9,174 bases of DNA, taken from Bacteroidota bacterium. Lineage in GTDB: Bacteria > Bacteroidota > Bacteroidia > Chitinophagales > Chitinophagaceae. Where the stretch lies: positions 1-9,174 of the forward strand of contig JAURLW010000008.1 of NCBI GenBank assembly GCA_030831005.1, read 5' to 3'. Shown one piece after another: positions 1 through 5,477 of the stretch. Positions within the stretch are counted from its first letter, which is position 1; the number at the start of each line of letters is the position of its first letter. The translations under genes were made by a program, and so were the position numbers. The notes below the pieces were generated by a model. The model did not search any database, was not told where the DNA came from, and worked only from the letters and a program-made list of their open reading frames with translations.

Positions 1-1866
1 ACGGTGGCACAGTGTATTCGTTGTATTGAAGCAGGCGCACAAATGGTGCGTATTACAGCGCCAAGCAAAAAAGAAGCAGAAAATTTAAGAGCTATTAAAG
101 ATGCACTCCGAGAAAAAGGTTATCAAACCCCTCTCATAGCCGATATTCACTTTACACCCAATGCAGCTGAAATTGCTGCGGGCATTGTTGAAAAAGTACG
201 TATCAATCCAGGCAATTATGTCGATAAAAAAAAGTTTGATGTATTAGAATATACGGATGAAGAATATGCTGCAGAGGTACAACGAATTCACGAGCGATTT
301 TCTCCGCTTGTTAAAATATGCAAAGCCAATGGCACTGCCATGCGCATTGGCACCAATCATGGTTCGCTTAGCGATCGTATAATGAGCCGATACGGAGATA
401 CGGCTATAGGTATGGTAGAGAGTGCTATGGAGTTTTTAAGAATTGCTCGAAGCCATGATTTTCATGAAATTATTTTAAGCATGAAAAGTAGTAACCCGCA
501 AGTAATGGTGCAAGCTTATCGTTTGTTGGTTCAAAAAATGCAAGAAGAATTTAAAGAATGTTATCCGCTGCACTTAGGCGTAACGGAAGCTGGCGATGGT
601 GAAGATGGTCGTATTAAAAGTGCTATGGGCATTGGCACCTTATTAGAAGATGGCATTGGCGACACAATCCGTGTTTCGCTAACCGAAGATCCAGAATTTG
701 AAATTCCTGTTTGTCATGCTATCATAAAAAAATATACGCAATTGCCTGAAACAACAAACAGTGAATTGCCTACTATTGAAAAATTATTTTACAGCCCCTA
801 TCAGTACAAAAGAAGAAACACGCATAGTGTAAGCACTATTGGCGGACAACAAGTGCCTGTTGTCATTGCAGATGTAAGTAAAGCTGCGGCAGTTAATTAT
901 GAATTATTAGCAAGTATCGGTTATCAATATCAAGAAGATAGTGATAAATGGAATATTAGTGATAGCGCTCCAGACTTTATTTATACGCATGATCAACTAC
1001 CTACTATTGCCTTACCTGGCACCTTGCAAACTATTGTAGACGCAAGTATTTGGTCGCCCGGCTTAGTACAAACCTATCCACTTTTTAATACCGATACTTT
1101 TTTAAGTGCTTCGCAACAACATCCTTTATTAAATTTTGTAATTGTAGATTGCTTTAGTAATAATCAAGCAATTAATTGGGAGACCCTACAAACTATTGCA
1201 CAGCAACAAAATGTAGTTTTTTGCCTCTATACCAACCAAACAATGGCTATGGCCAGCTTGCGCTATGTATTCAACAGATTTATTGAAAAAGGAATTACGA
1301 CACCATGTATCCTTTTTGCAGAAAGCGCGGCTGATAATAATGATGAACATCTTGTAAATTTTGCTGTGCAAACAGGTGGACTTTTATTAGACGGTTTTGG
1401 CGATGGCTTAATTTTAAGTTTGCATAGCCAAGCATATAGCCATATGCAGCAGCAAGCAAACCTATCAACACAAGGCAGAACTTATCAAGAAACACAAACT
1501 ATTGAGAGCTTTGTAAATAATACAGCATTTAGCATTTTACAAGCCAGCAGAACCCGTATTTCTAAAACAGAATATATTTCTTGTCCTTCTTGTGGCAGAA
1601 CTTTATTCGACTTGCAAGAAACGACTGCTAAAATAAGAGCGGTAACGCATCATTTAAAAGGTGTTAAAATTGCTATTATGGGCTGTATTGTTAATGGTCC
1701 GGGCGAAATGGCAGATGCCGATTTTGGCTACGTAGGAAGTGGAGTCGATAAAATCAGTTTGTATAAAAACAAAGATGTAGTGCGTAAGAATATACCTAGT
1801 AAAGATGCCGTGAACGAATTAATAGCCTTATTAAAAGAACACGGGGCTTGGGTAGACCCTAATTAA
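1..1866 (+). CDS. ispG: 4-hydroxy-3-methylbut-2-enyl diphosphate synthase, large insert-containing form (5' end outside window)
   Basis: IspG (GcpE) is a cytosolic [4Fe-4S] enzyme of the MEP isoprenoid pathway. It reductively converts methylerythritol cyclodiphosphate to HMBPP, the substrate of IspH. The frame is open from the first base; the GTG at 4 is an internal valine in the family's conserved ATVAQ segment, so roughly 40-50 N-terminal residues are missing. Counting that valine as residue 1, a TIM-barrel domain with DIHF (47-50), KVRINPGN (64-71) and GDGEDGR (198-204) fills about 1-245. A poorly conserved insert follows (about 255-505), then the Fe-S domain. Cluster ligands are Cys527 and Cys530 (CPSC) and Cys561 (GCIVNGPGE), with the catalytic-type Glu568. 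E. coli IspG is about 370 residues and lacks the insert; the larger three-domain form is known from plants and Bacteroidota. Its TAA stop overlaps the convergent wzy-like gene by 4 bases. Identity is secure. Confidence 0.97.
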   Translation, partial: TVAQCIRCIEAGAQMVRITAPSKKEAENLRAIKDALREKGYQTPLIADIHFTPNAAEIAAGIVEKVRINPGNYVDKKKFDVLEYTDEEYAAEVQRIHERFSPLVKICKANGTAMRIGTNHGSLSDRIMSRYGDTAIGMVESAMEFLRIARSHDFHEIILSMKSSNPQVMVQAYRLLVQKMQEEFKECYPLHLGVTEAGDGEDGRIKSAMGIGTLLEDGIGDTIRVSLTEDPEFEIPVCHAIIKKYTQLPETTNSELPTIEKLFYSPYQYKRRNTHSVSTIGGQQVPVVIADVSKAAAVNYELLASIGYQYQEDSDKWNISDSAPDFIYTHDQLPTIALPGTLQTIVDASIWSPGLVQTYPLFNTDTFLSASQQHPLLNFVIVDCFSNNQAINWETLQTIAQQQNVVFCLYTNQTMAMASLRYVFNRFIEKGITTPCILFAESAADNNDEHLVNFAVQTGGLLLDGFGDGLILSLHSQAYSHMQQQANLSTQGRTYQETQTIESFVNNTAFSILQASRTRISKTEYISCPSCGRTLFDLQETTAKIRAVTHHLKGVKIAIMGCIVNGPGEMADADFGYVGSGVDKISLYKNKDVVRKNIPSKDAVNELIALLKEHGAWVDPN

Positions 1867-3308
1867 TGGAGGGAATTAGCTTCCTTTCTGCTTTTTAAAT
1901 CTAAGATCACTAAGAGTGAAATGCTTAGATAAAATAAAGCACCTACTTTGTGATTTTCGATTAATTCTGAAAAGAAATTATTTACAAAACCTGCAGCAAA
2001 CATAGTAGCTACTGCAATAGTAGCTTGTCTATAAAAACCTGGACTAAAACGGTGATAGGTTTTTTGAGCAATATAGAAAAAGAGCATTACTAATAATCCA
2101 TATAAAATCAATGCCGGCCAACCTTGCTCTACAAGCATGTATAAAAAATAGTTATGCGAAGTAGAATGCTCTAAATTTCGACTTACATACGTTCTGAAGG
2201 AAGTAACCGCATAGGGTTTATAGTTATAATAAAAAGTATTAGGTCCGTAACCTACAATAGGATGCTCTTTACTCATTCTCGCTCCAGCCACCCAACGATA
2301 CAAGCGCTCCATCGACGACATATCTTCTCCTCTAAACGTAGCAATAATATGATCGGTAAAAGTAAAATGCATAAACGTATGATCATAATTGGGTCTAAAG
2401 TCGATGTACTTATTATTACGTATCATGAAACTTAGTAAGCAAATAACGGCTACATAAAAAAGTGGCATTACCCAATTCACTAATTTCCATCGTATTGCCA
2501 AATAAATAACACCGGCAAATAGCAAGGCAAGGATGGCAGCTCTTGCATAGGTTAAATAAATAGCGGGCAAAAAGAATAAAATCACCAACAACCATAACAC
2601 ACGTGCATACCAAGGCCATTTTTTAGTAAGTGGGAAGGTAGCACACATCGCTGGGAAAAGCATAGACAAGACTGTAGAATAATCTACATGATTTTGATAA
2701 AGCTCTCCAATTGCTTTATAGATTTTTAGAAAATCAAATCCAATAAGCGCGTGCCTAACAAAAATGATGAGGGTAGTTATAAAAACGCCCATGAAAAAAA
2801 GAATAAAACCTAATTTGAAATCTTTTTTTTCTTTAAAAACCAAATACGGTAAAACTAAGAAAGAGCTAAGAAACCAAATCTTAGCCAAACCAAATTTAAC
2901 GGATAAGAGTACATTGCTGGAAAATGCAATAGCAATAAGCATCCATATAAACTGTAAGCCAATCATAAGTATTAGAGGATGGCTTAACCACTCTTTTTTG
3001 ATACGCTGTGGTTGATGTGCTATTACAAAAACCCCAACTAACAACATCATCCACATGATAGGCTCATCGGGCAAAGAAGTAGAAAGGGAATCGTTAAAAA
3101 AATAAAATGTTATAGAAATAGGCACCGAGGCGAGCAGTATCCAATAAGCAAGCTTCCAGTTTAATACTAAAACGAAGCAAAACATTAAAAAAAAGGGAAT
3201 GCCCATAAACAACCAATTGGAAGTTAAAAGAGCTGTGACCATACTTAGTAAAAATACAAGTACGGCAGTCTTTGAAAATTTATTAGATTCCCAAATGAAG
3301 TTTTGCAT
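1863..3308 (-). CDS. O-antigen polymerase/ligase family membrane protein (Wzy/WaaL-like, Wzy_C domain)
   Basis: This 481-residue polytopic inner-membrane protein is built of hydrophobic segments across about 13-310 and again near 386-416, 428-447 and 455-472. The family either polymerises undecaprenyl-linked oligosaccharide repeats (Wzy) or ligates finished glycan to an acceptor (WaaL). Family marks visible are TYARAAILALL (253-263) with its membrane-edge Arg256; a long non-membrane loop (about 297-385) holding EHPIVGYGPNTF (348-359); and EHSTSHNYFLYMLVEQG (380-396), the H..xHN-type motif that usually carries the catalytic histidine. The start ATG shares its A with the stop of the upstream wzz-like gene (TAATG), preceded by a weak SD-like GAAGG four bases away, so translational coupling is likely. 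Being next to a chain-length regulator favours polymerase over ligase, but sequence alone does not settle it. Its 3' end overlaps ispG by 4 bases. Confidence 0.85.
   Translation of the reverse strand: MQNFIWESNKFSKTAVLVFLLSMVTALLTSNWLFMGIPFFLMFCFVLVLNWKLAYWILLASVPISITFYFFNDSLSTSLPDEPIMWMMLLVGVFVIAHQPQRIKKEWLSHPLILMIGLQFIWMLIAIAFSSNVLLSVKFGLAKIWFLSSFLVLPYLVFKEKKDFKLGFILFFMGVFITTLIIFVRHALIGFDFLKIYKAIGELYQNHVDYSTVLSMLFPAMCATFPLTKKWPWYARVLWLLVILFFLPAIYLTYARAAILALLFAGVIYLAIRWKLVNWVMPLFYVAVICLLSFMIRNNKYIDFRPNYDHTFMHFTFTDHIIATFRGEDMSSMERLYRWVAGARMSKEHPIVGYGPNTFYYNYKPYAVTSFRTYVSRNLEHSTSHNYFLYMLVEQGWPALILYGLLVMLFFYIAQKTYHRFSPGFYRQATIAVATMFAAGFVNNFFSELIENHKVGALFYLSISLLVILDLKSRKEANSLH
1868..1896 (+). 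terminator. candidate weak intrinsic terminator of ispG
   Basis: Two bases after the ispG stop codon, GGAGGGAA (1868-1875) can pair with TTCCTTTC (1881-1888) around the 5-base loop TTAGC. The 8-bp stem includes two G-T wobbles. After two or three bases comes a run of five T (1892-1896). The position suits a terminator, but the stem is only moderately stable, the T-run is short and slightly displaced, and the segment is also the antisense of the last codons of the leftward wzy-like gene. It may therefore be incidental. Confidence 0.35.
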
Positions 3309-3310
3309 TA
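3306..3310 (-). promoter_or_regulatory. TAATG stop/start overlap coupling wzz-like and wzy-like genes
   Basis: Read on the minus strand, the TAA stop of the chain-length gene and the ATG of the polymerase/ligase gene share one A. The preceding bases TGAAGGCCTA include a weak purine-rich GAAGG. Such overlaps commonly let terminating ribosomes re-initiate, giving linked expression of the two proteins. The overlap is seen directly; the coupling is inferred. Confidence 0.75.
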
Positions 3311-4276
3311 GGCCTTCAAAACGTGTTTAAGAGAATGCTGAAGAACAACTAGTACAGCACTAAAAAATAAAGCCAACAAAAATGCAACTAAGGCATTGAC
3401 TACAAATCCTAAGTCTGTAGATTTTGTAGGCGTATAGGCTTTAGAAATAATTTTAATCAGCGGTATTTCTTTTAAGGTGGTAGCCGTTGCAAATTGATTT
3501 AATAAAGTAGCTGTATTAGCTCTATCAATTACCAATTGATCTTTAATAGCCTCAATATTTTGTAATGCTTCTAAGTCATTTGCAAAACTTGCACTACCGT
3601 TAGAACGTATCGTACCTTGTACCGTATTTTTTCTATTAGGCGCAATTAAATCATAAACACCCGTTCTTGTTCTTAATACAGCTAAAGAATCTGACATGGT
3701 TTTTATTTCTTGATCAAGTGCTAATACTTTCTCACTAAGTGTTTTATGAATACTCAAACGTGTTTGGTTATAGTGCGCTTGGTATAAATCTGCAATAGTT
3801 TGAGCTATTGCATTGGCACAAGTAGCTGCAAATTGAGGATCGTGATCTTTAAAGCTCAGTTCCAAATTGGTATTTTCTGTTCTTTTAATGTTGAAATTAC
3901 TTTGAATTTTATCATGTATTTCATTAAACGATTTAGGATCTTGTAAGGATAAATTATAATGAGCATCTAATTGCATGCGTGCTATTAAGGTATCTCTCAT
4001 AATAGCACCATTAGCAATAGCCATTACTTTATCAACATCCTTTTCTTCTGCAAAATGGTCTAAAATAAACGCATTATTAAATTGGTATACGTTAGCACGA
4101 TCCGCTACTAGAGGATTAGCAACAAAAAATGCCGTTTCTGCCTTATAGATAGGTTTCTTAACAGCTGTAAATAGAATAGCTACCCCTGCTGCCAATAAGG
4201 CTACACTGGCAATGAATTTTCTTTTATTTAAAATGACTTTAAAAATAGATAGCATATCAAAGTTATTCGTTTCCAT
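3308..4276 (-). CDS. Wzz-type polysaccharide chain-length determinant (polysaccharide co-polymerase, no kinase domain)
   Basis: The 322-residue product has the architecture of Wzz-family co-polymerases. A short cytoplasmic N-terminus is followed by a first membrane helix (about 21-39), a long periplasmic region (about 40-287) with a predicted helical/coiled-coil stretch near 171-203, and a second membrane helix (about 289-312) with a short basic tail. YTPTKSTD (281-288), just before the second helix, resembles the proline-containing motif the family has there. KKPIYKAETAFFV (40-52) is the usual beta-rich start of the periplasmic domain. No Walker A/B motif or tyrosine-rich tail is present, so this is not a fused BY-kinase. 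It probably sets the chain length made by the Wzy-like protein encoded immediately downstream. The start at 4276 gives the expected short N-terminus; no clear Shine-Dalgarno precedes it. Family is fairly secure; the polymer is unknown. Confidence 0.82.
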   Translation of the reverse strand: METNNFDMLSIFKVILNKRKFIASVALLAAGVAILFTAVKKPIYKAETAFFVANPLVADRANVYQFNNAFILDHFAEEKDVDKVMAIANGAIMRDTLIARMQLDAHYNLSLQDPKSFNEIHDKIQSNFNIKRTENTNLELSFKDHDPQFAATCANAIAQTIADLYQAHYNQTRLSIHKTLSEKVLALDQEIKTMSDSLAVLRTRTGVYDLIAPNRKNTVQGTIRSNGSASFANDLEALQNIEAIKDQLVIDRANTATLLNQFATATTLKEIPLIKIISKAYTPTKSTDLGFVVNALVAFLLALFFSAVLVVLQHSLKHVLKA

Positions 4277-4322
4277 AGGTATTTATTCGTTTATTAAAAC
4301 GTAATTTATAGTTTTATATTGT
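4277..4322. other. 46-base AT-rich gap between prfA and the wzz-like gene
   Basis: The gap is almost entirely A and T. On the minus strand it holds TACGTTTT, one base from the Bacteroidota -7 consensus TAnnTTTG, but no TTG element was found at the expected distance upstream within the gap. A short CGTTT/AAACG inverted repeat (4288-4301) lacks a T-tract. No convincing terminator or promoter is visible, so read-through from prfA into wzz-wzy is the simplest reading. Confidence 0.4.
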
Positions 4323-5396
4323 TTATAGGGTTTCGCCCGCTTGCATTTTTTCTGCATTTTCAGCAAATTGTAAAGCTTCAATCATATCGCCAATATTGCC
4401 GTTCATAAAATCATCTAAATTATAAATGGTCATATTAATTCTATGATCGGTAATTCTTCCTTGCGGATAGTTATAGGTTCTGATTTTTGCAGAACGGTCT
4501 CCAGTACTTACCAAACTCTTTCTTCTATTCGCAATTTCTTCTTCATATTTACGTACTTGCTCTTCGTATAATTTTGTACGCATCATTTGCGTAGCTTTTT
4601 CTCTATTACCTAATTGTGTACGCTCTGTTTGGCATGTAATAACCGTTCCTGTAGGCACGTGGGTTAAAATTACTTTAGTTTCCACCTTATTTACATTCTG
4701 TCCTCCAGCACCACCACTTCGTGCCGTTTCCATTTTAAGGTCCGACTCTTTTAATTCGAAATCTATTTCATCTGCCTCAGGCATTACAGCAACCGTAGCT
4801 GCAGAGGTATGCACCCTACCACTTGCTTCGGTAGCGGGTACGCGCTGTACTCGGTGTACACCACTTTCAAATTTTAAGGTGCCATATACATCGTCACCCG
4901 TTACTTCTAATTGTATTTCTTTATATCCACCAACAGTGCCTTCTGCTTCGCTCAATAAAGCAATCTTCCATCCTTTACGCTCACAAAAACGCATGTACAT
5001 GCGCAATAAATCGCCGGCAAAAATACTTGCTTCATCGCCACCCGTACCAGCACGTACCTCAATGATTGCATTTTTTTCATCTTGTGGATCTTTTGGAATA
5101 AGCAATTGACGAATTTCCTCTTCTAGTTCTTCCTTATTTTTATTTTGAGCTTCGAGTTCTTCCTTTGCCATTTCTCTTAAATCGGCATCGGTTTCAGTCT
5201 CAAGTACCTCTTTACCGAAAGCAATACCATCTATACATGACCTATAACGTTTGTAGGCTTCTACAATTTTTTCTAATTTTCTATATTCTTTACTTGTTTG
5301 AGAAAACTTTTTATTGTCACTCACAATCTCCGGATTGGTAAGTGCTACGCCAAGTTGTTCAAATCTTGCCTTAATGGCTTCTAATTTATCAATCAT
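4323..5396 (-). CDS. prfA: peptide chain release factor 1
   Basis: RF1 recognises UAA and UAG stop codons in the ribosomal A site and triggers release of the finished peptide. The 357-residue product matches the usual length of about 360. The N-terminal coiled-coil-rich domain spans about 1-105. The codon-recognition motif is PAT (187-189, in HRVQRVPATE), which marks RF1; RF2 has SPF there. The catalytic loop is GGQ (231-233, in ARSGGAGGQNVNKVET), whose glutamine is normally methylated by PrmC. The conserved RAGTGGDEASIF (115-126) is intact. The ATG at 5396 fits the family start MIDKLEAI and follows an A-rich leader (AAAAGAAAAAGC) rather than a Shine-Dalgarno, as is common in Bacteroidota. 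No prmC/hemK lies next to it in this window. It follows infB after an 81-base gap that contains a terminator. Confidence 0.98.
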   Translation of the reverse strand: MIDKLEAIKARFEQLGVALTNPEIVSDNKKFSQTSKEYRKLEKIVEAYKRYRSCIDGIAFGKEVLETETDADLREMAKEELEAQNKNKEELEEEIRQLLIPKDPQDEKNAIIEVRAGTGGDEASIFAGDLLRMYMRFCERKGWKIALLSEAEGTVGGYKEIQLEVTGDDVYGTLKFESGVHRVQRVPATEASGRVHTSAATVAVMPEADEIDFELKESDLKMETARSGGAGGQNVNKVETKVILTHVPTGTVITCQTERTQLGNREKATQMMRTKLYEEQVRKYEEEIANRRKSLVSTGDRSAKIRTYNYPQGRITDHRINMTIYNLDDFMNGNIGDMIEALQFAENAEKMQAGETL

Positions 5397-5421
5397 GCTT
5401 TTTCTTTTGGACTTGCTATAT

Positions 5422-5461
5422 TAAACAAAACCGTTAACCTAAATAATAGGCTAACGGCTTT
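5422..5461 (-). terminator. intrinsic terminator downstream of infB
   Basis: On the minus strand, CCGTTAGCCTA (5457-5447) pairs with TAGGTTAACGG (5441-5431) over an 11-bp stem with one G-U wobble and a 5-base loop, TTATT. The next bases read TTTTGTTTAA. The flanking AAAG (5461-5458) can pair with the first four T of that tail, extending the stem to about 15 bp. It starts about 16 bases after the infB TGA stop, where a Rho-independent terminator of the nusA-infB transcript would be expected. On the plus strand the same stem is followed only a few bases later by a T-run, but no plus-strand gene needs it. Confidence 0.85.
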
Positions 5462-5477
5462 ACATTTTTTATGGTCG

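Noticed and set aside
4..6. GTG at 4 as the ispG start codon
   Set aside because: The frame is open before it, and the valine lies in a conserved internal segment of the TIM barrel; the true start is outside the window.
1851..1860. GGGTAGACCC palindrome at the end of ispG as a bidirectional terminator
   Set aside because: The stem is 4 bp with a 2-base loop, too tight to fold well, and it lacks a T-tract in either direction.
4288..4301. CGTTT/AAACG hairpin between prfA and the wzz-like gene as a terminator
   Set aside because: The stem is 5 bp and no T-run follows on the minus strand.
4288..4310. TACGTTTT on the minus strand as a wzz promoter -7 box
   Set aside because: It has one mismatch to TAnnTTTG and no -33 TTG element in the gap; near-matches are expected in AT-rich sequence.
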